From assembly GCF_022539505.1 (NCBI RefSeq), contig NC_061508.1:34342256-34406255 (forward strand): a stretch of DNA of 64,000 nucleotides, given 5' to 3'. The DNA is from Lolium rigidum (lineage: Eukaryota; Streptophyta; Magnoliopsida; Poales; Poaceae). The notes beneath the pieces are model-generated. The model searched no databases. It saw only the letters and a program-made list of their open reading frames with translations, and was not told the DNA's origin. Of the stretch, positions 54,574-64,000 are shown piece by piece (position 1 is the first letter of the stretch; the number at the start of each line of letters is the position of its first letter). A program made the position numbers and the translations under genes.

Positions 54574-55590
54574 GAAAGCGCGCTCGTCGAGTTCCTCCGC
54601 GCTAACATGGATATCTTCGCATGGCAACCTTCTGACATGTCCGGAGTACCTAGGGAACTCGCCGAGCACTACCTCAACATAAATCCGGGGGCTAAACCGG
54701 TGAAGCAAGCTATGCGACGCTTTGGAGATAAGAAGCGCCGCGCCATAGGAATGGAATTAGCAAAGTTACTAGAAGCAGGTTTTGTAATAGAAGTTATCCA
54801 CACCGATTGGGTCACGAATCCCGTCCTTGTACCCAAAAAGAACACTGAAATACTAAGAATGTGCATCGATTACTCTGGCTTGAACAAACATTACCCGAAG
54901 GATCCGTTTCCCCTGCCGCGCATTGACCAAGTCATTGATTCGACGGCAGGGGCGGAACTTCTGTGTTTTCTTGATGCGTATTCCGGGTACCATCAGATCC
55001 GGATGAAGGAATCCGACCAAAAGGCGACTTCATTCATTACCCCGTTTGGCACTTACTTGCTATGTTACTATGCCTTTTGGTTTGAAAAACGCAGGTGCCA
55101 CCTACCAACGTACGATGCAGCGGTGCTCGAAGGACCAAATTGGCCGGAACGTGCACGCCTACGTCGACGACATCGCGGTCATGACCCGGAAAGGATCCGA
55201 CTTGATCGGCGACCTCACGAAACCTTTGAGAACCTCCGTCGGTACAAGATGATGTTGAATCCGCTGAAGTGCGTCTTTGGCGTGCCAGCCGGAAAACTCC
55301 TTGGCTTCATAGTCTCTCACAGAGGCATTGAGGTTAACCCGGAAAAGATCAAGGCAATCCTGTGTATCAAACGGCCAACTTGTCTCAAAGATGTGCAACG
55401 ATTAACTGGTTGTGTTGCAGCAATCAGTAGGTTTGTTAGCCGTCTTGGCGAGAAGGCGCTACCTCTGTACAAGTTGCTGAAGAAAACAGACAAATTTGTC
55501 TGGGACGACGCAGCTGACGCAGCTCTTCGAGGGTTGAAGGAAATACTTACCTCCCCACCTATCCTGGCAGCCCCAGCGAGTCGAGCCAAT
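54574..55590 (+). pseudogene. Reverse transcriptase region of the Tat element
   Basis: Begins ESALVEFLRANMDIFAWQPS and shows the ordered RT blocks VLVPKKN, RMCIDYSGLNKHYPKDPFPL, FLDAYSGYHQIRM, TMPFGLKNAGATYQR and the catalytic YVDDIAVM (about 55,157-55,180), then LNPLKCVFGV and GFIVSHRGIEVNPEKI. The stretch from about 55,057 to 55,216 is out of phase with the rest because an extra base and a missing base bracket it. The YVDD motif is therefore only in the alternative frame. Another shift near 55,580 separates it from RNase H. Confidence 0.85.
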
Positions 55591-56452
55591 GCTCCTTTAT
55601 CCGGCAGCTACCAACAAAGTCATCGGCCTCGTCATCGTGGTGGAGCGAAAGGAAGAAGGTCATGAATATGACGTCCAAAGACCTGTCTACTACATAAGCG
55701 AGGTGTCGACGGAGTCAAAGCAAAGATACCCTCACTTTCAGAAGCTAGCTTATGGAGTTTTCCTAGGCAGCCGGAAGCTGAGACACTACTTCCAAGAGCA
55801 CCCAGTGACAGTTGTGAGCAAGGCTCCGCTGTCAACAATTCTCAACAACGCTGACGCAACAGGACGTACGGCTAAATGGGGCATTGAATTATCCGCCTTC
55901 GACATCGCCTACAAGCCAAGGACTGCGGTCAAATCCCAAGTCTTGGCAGATTTCGTTGCAGATTGGACAGAAGCTCCGGATGCAATTCTGGAGCCGGAAC
56001 CAGAAACATGGGTCATGCACTTCGATGGATCCAAGCAGCATCAAGGCTCAGGAGCCGGAGTCACCATGAAGTCCCCTACCGGAGAAGAACTGCAGTATGT
56101 TCTGCAGATCCACTTCGAAGCTACAAATAACATGGCGGAATACGAGGCTCTACTACACGGACTGCGCATCGCTAAGGAAATAGGGATCAAGAACATCATT
56201 TGTTGCGGAGATTCCGACCTGGTGGCACAGCAAGTAGCCGGAACCTGGAACGCCAGAAACTCCGTCATGGCGGCCTACAGAGACGAAGTTGACGAAATCG
56301 CCAAGAGCTTCCTCGGATACGAAGTCAAGTACGTCAGAAGAGACGACAATACAGCGGCGAGATATGCTATCCAAGCTCGGATCCGGCAGAAAGCCAATTC
56401 CGCCTGGAATTTTCCTAGAGCATCTCCGGATACCCTCGGTGAAGGGCGCTAA
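55591..56452 (+). pseudogene. Dual RNase H region (retroviral-type remnant plus archaeal-type)
   Basis: One open frame. The first part (PVYYISEVSTESKQRYPHFQ to AYKPRTAVKSQVLADF) is the RT-associated RNase H and tether common to Ty3/gypsy elements. The second part is a further RNase H with MHFDGSKQHQGSGAG (first Asp), NNMAEYEALLHGL (Glu), CCGDSDLVAQQV (Asp) and RRDDNTAA (final acidic position). Possession of this additional domain is diagnostic for the Tat lineage. All four acidic positions are present. Confidence 0.85.
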
Positions 56453-56467
56453 CCCGGAAAACCCGAA

Positions 56468-57811
56468 GTGGCGGTGTCTCCGGCTAAAGAGGTATTGGCT
56501 ACCATTCCGGCTTGGACACAGCCTTTCCTGGACTACCTCATCGATCAGAAGCTGCCGGAGGACGAGGTCCTCGCGCGCCAGATCATCAGACGAGCACGAT
56601 CCTACACAATTGTTGATGGACAGCTCTACAAACGAAGCGCATCAGGGGTATTTCTCAAATGCGTTTCCAATCAAGATGGCATTGAAATCCTCAGAGAGAT
56701 CCACGCAGGGGACTGCGGGCACCATGCCGCTCCCAGGTCACTCGTTGCAAAAGCTTTTCGGCTAGGCTTTTATTGGCTCACGGCTAAAGAAGATGCTGAC
56801 AAGATAGTCAAGACCTGCCGAGGTTGTCAGTACTACGCTACTCAACCAAACGCTCCAGCCCAAGAGCTGAAGACCATACCTATCACCTGGCCATTTGCGG
56901 TCTGGGGGCTCGATATGGTTGGTAAGTTAAAACGATCATCTCCTGGTGGTTGTGAATACCTCCCGGTCGTCGTTGACAAGTTCGGCAAGTGGATCGAGGC
57001 CAAGCCGGTGAGAAAAGCCGACGGTGCTACGGCACTAAAATTTGTCTGCAGACCTCGTGATGAGATTCGGTATCCCACACGGCATAATCACGGATAATGG
57101 CACAAACTTCGCTCGGGGAGAATTGAAGGATTATTGTGAGACAATGGGGATTCGATTGGACCTTGCATCCGTGGCTCACCCACAATCCAATGGTCAAGTC
57201 GAAAGAGCTAACGGTCTAATATTATCGGGAATCAAGCCACGCCTTGAAGAACCGCTGCGACGAGCAGCTGGAGCTTGGGCCGACGAACTAGACGCTGTCT
57301 TGTGGAGTTTGCGAACTACCCCTAAGCCGGTCAACAGGGTTTACCCCTTTTTTCCTGGTATACGGATCCGAAGCCGTGATTCCCTCCGACATCATCCATG
57401 ATTCACCGCGAATTTCCGCCTATAATGAAGAAACAGCTGACGAGGCCAGACAGCTATCTGTGGACCTGATCGAAGAAGCTCGGAATCTAGCTGATCAGCG
57501 CTCCGCCATCTACCAGCAGAAGCTCCGACGCTATCACAGTCGTCGAGTTCGGAAACGCTCCTTCATGGCCGGAGACCTGGTCCTCCGCCTTCGACAGGTG
57601 AAAGACCATAAGTTGCAATCTCCATGGGAAGGACCCTTTGTCGTTAGCAAAGTGCTTCATAACGGATCGTACTACCTTGTCGATTTCCGCGAGCTGAGGG
57701 ATAGACACCGCTAATTGGCACCGGAAACGCAAGCGTGAGGATCCGGATGACATCTACGATGAAACAGATCGCCCTTGGAATATCGCACAGCTACGTCCTT
57801 TCTACACTTAG
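56468..57811 (+). pseudogene. Integrase region of the Tat element (broken)
   Basis: The zinc-binding HHCC module is visible (REIHAGDCGHHA...KTCRGCQYY, about 56,695-56,835). The catalytic core follows with WGLDMVGKL (Asp, about 56,905), IITDNGTNFARG (Asp, about 57,087) and HPQSNGQVERANG (Glu, about 57,180-57,215). The frame shifts near 57,045 and again near 57,350. The C-terminal part keeps AGDLVLRLRQ and SPWEGPFVVSKVL, and the gene closes with WNIAQLRPFYT at TAG 57,809-57,811 after another shift near 57,700. All catalytic residues survive, but the protein cannot be translated in one piece. Confidence 0.85.
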
Positions 57812-58386
57812 CATATTTTTCCGAGTTACAAACTCTATAATAGTTATACATGATCAATGAAATAAAGCTTATGGTTCACTCTTTGAGTCCTTTACTTGTT
57901 CATTTTAGATCGTGTATGTTTTTTCCGACTAAAACCGCAGAGCTGGATGTTTTCCGCCTAGGCGTGTATAAAAGTTGTGATTTCTAAAACCGTCCTTTAG
58001 GACGTAAGCTTAAGTTTTCTGATTAAGTTGTTATCTGTTGCGAACTCGTGGATTCCTAGTAGCGATTTCCGGCACCTATGCCTGGGGGCTTGTTTCCGCG
58101 GTTATGGACGGATTGCCATTGGGCTTCGTCGCTGCTGGCGAGCATTTCCGGCTAAGGTTTTCCGGCTCGTGGAAGGTCAAGCGGGCAAGCCGAAAAATAA
58201 TGAAATCAGCACTTGCTTTCCGATATAAAACGAAACATGCACATAATATTTAATGGATAGCAGGATAAGTGTTTCCGCCCCATGCATACTCGTTTCGTTC
58301 CTAGCTACTTAAGAACTTAAAGTCTTATTACAAACCCTCGCTGGGGCCAAAATGATGCATTGTTTTTCCCGCAGGAATAAAAGTTC
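57812..58386. other. Spacer between integrase and the antisense gene's 3' end
   Basis: No credible coding sequence. It must contain the convergent 3' ends of the sense and antisense transcripts. Confidence 0.6.
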
Positions 58387-61300
58387 TCACTCCCCCTTAG
58401 CCGGAGAAGTTTTGCCCTCTGAATCCTGTTCCTTGGCGCCTTCGGCCGGAGAAGACACATCTTCTTCACTTTCTTCAACAGCAGCAGTGCTGGTCTTGGG
58501 TTCCTCTTGGGGAGCATCCTTGGAGCTGGTCCAGGTATACTGGGCTCCGGATTCCGCAGGTCGCGCCTTGGCGTCAAGGTCCTTCTGAAGTTCCGCTTCT
58601 AAGGGCTCGTCAGCAGGGAGGACGACTTTGTCGTAGAATTCCTCGTGCCGGATCCTGCGCGCGATACGGGTGTCGTAGCCGCTAACTGCATCCAGCAGCG
58701 CGTTGACATCCGCATCCGGAGGAACGCCCGTGGTCACTTCATCAAGATCAAGATCCGGAGTATGTGCCAGGCACATGGTCAAGGCCATTGCAGCTGCGCC
58801 TCGGGCTGAGGATGCTTGCAGATCTGTCACCAGTTCCGGTAGAACATCCATCTTTCTAATAAGTTTCCGGACGTCGCAAGTGCGGCTCTTCTTGATGGAT
58901 AAGTTATAACATATTTTGCGGGAGGCGGAGATGAGATCTTTGCAGTCATCGCCTGCAAGTTGAAGAAGGTCATCACGTGGGTACAAATTCCGGCGCTCTT
59001 CCGAATACCCAAGTGGTTCTGCATAAAACAGTCAGGATATAAGCATATAGTTTTGAGCATAAAGTAAAACGTCGGAACAAATATCTGGGCAAGGTTCCAA
59101 TGTCGGTACCCAAGATGTTCTCATTGAGCAAATCCCAGTGCTGTTCCGCGGTCTCCATATATTTCCGGAGTCCGTCGAGCTCTTTCTGCTGTCTCCTGAT
59201 GGTCTCGCTATCAGCATTCTTTTTTAGTACCAGCTCGCCCTTTTCCCTGATATGCTCGGAATTTTTCTCCGCCAGTTGCTTTTCGGCTTGCTCCCTCTTA
59301 AGTTCCGCCTCCTTTAGTTTTGTCTCCAATTCTTGGTACGAGGAGCGCAGGTTCTCAAGTTCAGTCGAAGCTGTCGCCAGGGAGGAGGATGCGCCTATAA
59401 TAACATAAGTTAACAGCAAATTTAAAGTCGGAATTTGGTTAATGACGAAGAAGGCGGAAACCAACCTTGGGCGTCCGCCAGTTGTTTAGCCAAATCTGCA
59501 TTCTCATCCTTCAGGGTCCGGATATTTTCCGCCGACTCGGAAGTAACGCGGCGGCTGCGAGGGCAATGTTCTTGTGCAGCTCGTAGTGCAGCGCCTGCTT
59601 GTTCTGTAAAATTTAAACGAGTGCGAGGAGTAAATATTCCGCTCTGTAGCGGTGGTTTCTTTTAAAAGCATCATTGTCGGAACCTTTCCGCCATAATGCT
59701 TGGGGGCTACTTGGTTCATTCTAAAAAACTTTCCCGGAAGTAATCTTTCTCTAAGCATCTAAGCGCTAACTACTTTTTTAGTTTCCGCTTACATGCTTGG
59801 GGGCTACTGGGGAGTACCTTTTGCTTGCAGATGAGTTGGTCGCAGAACTGGCCAACATTTTTCTTGAAGTCTTGGATTTCCGACGTCCTGGAATCAGGTT
59901 TCCCCCAGGCGTTGTTCAGCATGGCGTTAAGCAGGTCTTGTTGAAGCTCCCACTTCTCCGCCTCAGCGAGCTTGTTGAAAAACTTAGTGGCATAGGCCTT
60001 TGGGGTGGAAGTGGTGTCAGCCGGATCTCCAAAGTTCTTCGGAAAAACGACCATGTCGCCAGCGCCTTCTCCAGCTTTCTCGGAAGAAGTTACTTCAACC
60101 TCTCCTTGGACTTGTTTTTCCGCCTCTTCTTGGGCTGGGCCTTTGGCCTTAGGGTCTTCTTCGCCCGCATGCTCGCTGCTAACCGGAATTATTTCCGGTG
60201 GAGTGTTTGCGGCAGGCGGGGGAGATGGATCCGCCTGAGGGGGCGACGGTTGGGGAGTTGGGTGGGAGACGCTTGGAGGAACTGGAGTAGAGGGACCAAC
60301 AGCCGGAGATTTCTTCATGTATTTTGTGATGGGCTCTTGGCTGGTGGTCCGCGTGGCAACGATTTTCGGATTCCTGCGAACAAGTGAAAGGGTTTAGACA
60401 AGAGATAATTTCGTTAAGTTAAAATCGCATCATGCTCGGAAACTTACGGGGCGCCGGGGATGATGGGGCGCGTGCCTTGGCCGGCCGTTGAAAGCATCCT
60501 TATACGCGCACGCTCCGCTTTCCTTGAGTCTAGCGGAGGTGGTTTTACCGTCTTCGGTTTCTTGGCGGAGGCCTCGCCGCTAGCTCCGGCCTCAGAGCCG
60601 GAAGCCTTGGCGCGGGGACGCTTTGTAGGTCGAGGGGCCGCCTTGCGAGGTGCCTGTTCCTCTTCCTCCTCGTCGTCATCCGGAACCTCTTCCGCCGTGT
60701 CTTCGGTGACGGGGACGCGGAGAATGGTGCGAAAGTTTTCCTCCGCCAAAGTGTTGAGCTGGAAGGAAGATGAATAAAAGTTAAGTTAAACATCCAAAAG
60801 CTTGTGAAGTTTGAAGCATCGAAAAGGACGAAGCTTACCGGAGGACATTGGTCGTTTGTGTAAATGTCTTTGGTCAGTTCCGGGACCTGTTGGCCCCTCG
60901 GAATCTTCACCAACGTCTTGATCCTTCTCTTCAGAGAGTCGGCCGGAAGATCGTGGCGGGTAACCCGGAGAAGATCATCCGCCCCGGTATAAGCGCACAT
61001 CAGGCGCGCGTTGTAGCGTAGAGGCTGGATTCTCCGAGAAAACCAGCTAAGTGTGAGTTGGGCTCCGGTTAGTCCGTCGTGGACTAGCCAGGAGATTCTC
61101 CGCGCAGCCTTCTCCGAATTGGGGTGCGGGGCGAGCGAAGGGACGAAGCTCCAGCTTGCAAGCTCTTCCGGAGGTTCGTTGACGAACTGAGGCAGGCCTT
61201 CATGGACTTTCGGAACTGAGGCATTCTTCTCATAGAACCATCCGGCGTTCCAGTATCGGACGGATTCATGCGAGTCATGGGGAGGGTACATGCGGCTAGG

Positions 61301-62063
61301 GCGGAGCATAAATGTCATGCTTCCGCAGTTCACCATTGCTTTCTCCTTGGTTTCTTTCTTCACCCGGAAAAAGAATTGCCACAACTTGACGTCTGGCCGG
61401 ATCCCAAGATGTCCTTCGCAGAGAGTCACGAAGTTGGACAAGAGAAGGTATGAATTCGGGCAAATGTTGTGGGGCTGGAGCCCGTAGGTGCTGAGGATGG
61501 AGAGAAAAATTCCGAACAAGGGAGTGAAAGTCCGCGTTCCACCCAAGCCTTAGTCATAACAACTTCTCCGGCTTCTGGCTTGGGGACGACGGAATCACGA
61601 GTGAAACTCCAGTGTGAGGAGATCATTCCTTCGTTCTGGAGCTCTCTAAGCTCCACATCGGTAGTTTCGCAAGGCCACCATTGACCCCGTTCTCCTTCGC
61701 GGATCCGGGCCTTGGACGCCTTCTTGTTTTCCGCCTCCTGCACCTTTTCTGCCATCCGAGCTTGTCCCTCGAGTTCTTCTTGGAGCTCTTGGAGGGTAGG
61801 AATCCGGCTTGGAGCGGTGCTGGAAGATGCGGAAAAAGGTTGAGCTAGTCTGATGTCGGAAACATACGGTGGCAGGAATGATATGGGATCCGGGCATATG
61901 GGTTCTATCTGGTTGGGATCCGGGCTACTCGAAGAGCTACCAGTGCAAAGTGACGATTCGAGTGGCATGCTTCCGACTGCACCCATACAAAGTGTTTGAG
62001 TACCCGGATCACTAAGCCTATCTTCTACACTAGGTTGTCTTCTACAAGGCCGGCGTACTTACC
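58387..62063 (-). pseudogene. Spliced antisense gene of the Tat element (Transposase_28-like plus coiled coil), two frameshifts
   Basis: Minus-strand gene between integrase and the 3' LTR. Exons deduced from GT/AG sites are a leader ending 62,063, then 61,976-60,839, 60,758-60,448, 60,373-59,818, 59,603-59,466, 59,394-59,110 and 59,018-58,387. The start is ATG 61,968 (MPLESSLCTG). Exon 2 contains a domain resembling 'putative gypsy type transposon' PF04195 (YGLQPHNICPNSYLLLSNFV, LWQFFFRVKKETKEKAM, ESVRYWNAGWFY). Later exons encode acidic and basic linkers (RPTKRPRAKASGSE), a Pro-rich stretch, a coiled coil (SYQELETKLKEAELKREQAE) and a C-terminal region DDLLQLAGDDCKDLISASRK ending AKGE. All five coding introns preserve phase. 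Frameshifts near 61,508 and 59,545 break this copy. The function is unknown; the domain's name does not mean it is a transposase. Confidence 0.82.
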
Positions 62064-62333
62064 GCTAATGGCGCGGTGGCTCGACGGAGCTCCGGCGGAG
62101 ATGAGGCCGCCGAACTTGAAGGAAATCGACCCGCGTGACCACGAATCGGCGGCGGAGCGAGTTTCTCGTTCAAACGTGAGAATCTTGGTGCGAGGGGAGC
62201 CTTGGCTCGGCGGCGCGTGAAGTTCACCGTGACTAAGTTCGCCGGAGTTAAGATCTGGCGGGCGGCGCGGCGCGAGGAGGAAGACGATGTGGTGAGAGGG
62301 GGTGAAAGAATGAATTTTTACCGGGCCGCGGGG

Positions 62334-62342
62334 TATTTATAG
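62334..62342 (-). promoter_or_regulatory. TATA box of the antisense gene
   Basis: CTATAAATA on the minus strand within GC-rich surroundings, about 270 bp before the leader's donor site (62,062). It gives the antisense gene an internal promoter independent of the LTRs. The call rests on motif and position only. Confidence 0.6.
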
Positions 62343-62855
62343 GCCGCGCTCGGAGATTCGGGATCCGGATCCAACGGTGGAAACTGAACGGTCGTGCCGT
62401 TGGATAGATGACACGTGTTTAGGTCAAATGCGGTAAAACGACGTGGTGGTAATTTAACCATGCACTCCCGAAAATTCCGGCTAAAGATTTGCATCTGCGA
62501 AAATTTAGCGCGGGAAATAAGGAAGTTGTGCGCGGGAAATACGGAACTTCCGTTGTTGAAAATGATCTGAAGATGAAGGATTTCCGAAGCCGTTTGAGTC
62601 TTTTAAGATTCCGGGTAATTTCGTGAAGATAAGTTGTCTCTCGTTCGAGCAGGGAGTAACCCGGAAATGTTCTTTGGAACGTCGATGGATGAAGTCCCGC
62701 GGGATGGGAGCATTTTCCGGCTGTAAGTTGGAAAAAGAAGAAAATGCAAAGTTGGAGCTCTTCAAGTTTCTCCGCGTTGCCAACGTTTGCCGGAAATTAT
62801 AATGAACCAGCAAGGTGGAAACTGCAGGCGAAACTCGGAGAACTCTGGGGGCTAC
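62343..62855. other. Antisense promoter upstream region and polypurine tract
   Basis: No gene seen. The last bases before the 3' LTR, CTCTGGGGGCTAC, are the usual polypurine-tract position that primes plus-strand synthesis. Confidence 0.6.
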
Positions 62856-63415
62856 TGTTGTGGGTATACTTCATGGGTGTACCATCGACAGTGCCTAGAT
62901 CCGGCAAGCCCGGGTGGCCCACAGACGGTGATGAGGCATGTGGCCCATCGGGCGGCCCAGTTGCTGTTGATCATGAAGGAAGAAGTCCAGCCCGGGATCA
63001 GCAGGCCGGATCCGTACCGACATAGGAGTAACCCGGATCCATGGAGGCCCATGAGGAACCCGGATCCAGGACGACGTGTATGGAAGGCGGATCCGTGATG
63101 TGCACGGCAAGATATTGTACCGTAGCTAGGCTATCTGTAATCCGGCTAGGACTCTCCATGTAAACCCTAGATCCATGCGCCTTTATAAGCCGGATCCCGG
63201 GAGCCCTAGAGGCACAACCACAACTCATTGTAACAACGCGAAAGCGCCCAGATAATTCCAGACAAGCAGCGAGTAGGCCTCTGTCATCGTGCAGGTGTTC
63301 CGAAGCTGGGTAACTCGCGTACCACCGTCCCGTGTGCACTCCGCCCTATGGCCCCTACTTCTTCTCCCCCTCGTGAGGATCCCTCCTCCGGGGTACCGTC
63401 GATTAGGCAACGACA
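62856..63415 (+). repeat. 3' LTR
   Basis: 560 bp from TGTTGTGGGTATAC to AACGACA, followed by the AGCAC duplication. Several differences from the 5' LTR cluster at about 63,249-63,296 and are mostly G-to-A or C-to-T at CG or CNG sites. Confidence 0.95.
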
Positions 63416-63420
63416 AGCAC

Positions 63421-64000
63421 ACTACACAGTTCTACTTAATTCCATCTTGGTGGCTCCGTACAAAGAGGAACACAAGGAGATCTTACGCTCTAAATACTCG
63501 GAGCAACGTGAAGATTGGATTGATGGAGAACACATGAAGACTTTCGGCGGTTGGTTGCAAACACGTCTCATGAATGTCACCGATGACGAGCAGCTGTACT
63601 TGTTGGCCAAGCAACCATCTTCTACTATATCGACTTTTCAAGGGTACGAGATTAATGGGAACACATTTTACACTTTCGCCCGGGACAAAAAGAGCACCAA
63701 CCAAAACGGTGGTGTCCGCTTTGATGCGAGAAGATGGCAATGGGAACAAGGTCACATATTATGGGTACATAGAGGAGATATGGAAACTTGACTATGGACC
63801 TAATTTCAAGGTCCCTTTGTTCCGGTGTAAATGGTTCAACTCTGAAAGACGGGGTACGGGTAGACCCGCGATACGGAATGACTACGGTGGATTTCAAGAA
63901 TCTTGGGTACGACACCGAACCATTTGTCCTAGCCGGTGAAGTGGCTCGGGTTTTTTATGTGAAGGATATGTCTAGCAAACCGAAAAAAAGAAAAGAAAGG
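63421..64000 (+). pseudogene. TNP2-type transposase, 3' part, CACTA-2, continues off the window
   Basis: Continues the CACTA-2 transposase after the gypsy insertion, matching CACTA-1 from 8,345. The frame HYTVLLNSILVAPYKEEHKE leads to GGWLQTRLMNVTDDEQLYLL and, in another phase, YGYIEEIWKLDYGPNFKVPL (DUF4216-like). Some positions are better preserved than in CACTA-1: AAATACTCGGAGCAACGTG at about 63,491 keeps the frame, where CACTA-1 has lost one base. Confidence 0.88.

Larger units (their letters stand above)
50120..63415 (+). mobile_element. Ty3/gypsy retrotransposon, Tat lineage, nested in CACTA-2
   Basis: Full-length 13,296-bp element with two 560-bp LTRs and the 5-bp duplication AGCAC (50,115-50,119 and 63,416-63,420). 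Removing it and one AGCAC restores the CACTA-1-like sequence CTCAAGCACACTACAC. The plus strand carries gag, protease, reverse transcriptase, two RNase H domains and integrase (50,738-57,811); the minus strand carries a spliced extra gene (62,063-58,387). A second, archaeal-type RNase H plus an antisense gene is the hallmark of Tat elements. Multiple frame lesions make it non-autonomous now. Confidence 0.93.
46832..64000 (+). mobile_element. CACTA (En/Spm) transposon, copy 2, 3' end beyond the window
   Basis: Starts CACTAGTAGAAAACCTCTCA, the same first bases as CACTA-1. It continues with subterminal palindromes of the AGTACT form, an untranslated leader and a TNP2 gene. Its transposase is interrupted at 50,119 by a 13.3-kb gypsy element and resumes at 63,421. 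The right end is outside the window. From about 47,150 it is nearly identical to CACTA-1 from 5,370, whereas the terminal 300 bp differ strongly. Confidence 0.92.

Noticed and set aside
1..64000. tRNA, rRNA or organelle DNA insertions
   Set aside because: No cloverleaf, rRNA core or chloroplast/mitochondrial gene motif was recognised on either strand, apart from the tRNA-derived SINE promoter.

Overview
This is nuclear DNA from a grass, most likely a pooid cereal. The evidence is two CACTA transposons with grass-type TNP2 and Ulp1 genes, a Triticeae-like SINE, a grass LINE, a Tat-lineage Ty3/gypsy element, a Helitron, a Thalos-like Stowaway end and a grass F-box/DUF295 gene. There is no bacterial-style gene organisation. 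Almost everything readable is transposable-element DNA. I worked from motifs, terminal repeats, target-site duplications (TSDs) and domain recognition by eye. Family assignments rest on remembered domain knowledge, not on searches.

Layout. 1-5 kb: an RNase H-like (RVT_3) fragment, a SINE with a 14-bp TSD, a copia-like LTR, and a hAT transposase C-terminal fragment. 5,038-17,007: a complete CACTA element (TSD TCT) with a decayed TNP2 transposase, a small accessory gene with its own TATA box, several satellites, and a spliced second gene ending in a Ulp1 cysteine protease. 17.5-18.0 kb: a 524-bp hAT. 19.17-24.56 kb: a 5'-truncated LINE with an uninterrupted 1,181-residue ORF2. 24.6 kb: a second copy of the copia-like LTR. 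25.4-26.2 kb: a hAT inside a hAT. 27.8-29.0 kb: the only recognisable host gene, an F-box/DUF295 gene on the minus strand with frame lesions. 30-37 kb: four 'tail-only' micro-insertions, a 1.2-kb minus-strand non-LTR insertion, a MULE-like element, and a 1.6-kb hAT that splits an open frame. 37.7 kb: a first-exon-like gene fragment. 38.9-39.6 kb: a minisatellite. 39.62-44.77 kb: a Helitron. 46,832 to the window end: a second CACTA whose TNP2 is split by a 13,296-bp Tat-type gypsy element (50,120-63,415; 560-bp LTRs; TSD AGCAC).

How the parts relate. The two CACTA elements share the same transposase and the same inactivating frameshifts, so they probably moved in trans after decaying. Their subterminal palindromes have diverged with both arms changing together. 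The gypsy element carries gag, protease, RT, two RNase H domains and integrase on the plus strand. On the minus strand it carries a separate seven-exon gene with its own TATA box, and all its coding introns keep phase. The non-LTR machinery (LINE, SINE, 1.2-kb element, tail-only insertions) leaves a common signature, a short pyrimidine-C/poly-A tail between direct repeats.

The strongest candidates for under-described biology are the tail-only insertions, the spliced antisense gene of the Tat element, the accessory gene of CACTA-1, and the covarying subterminal palindromes.
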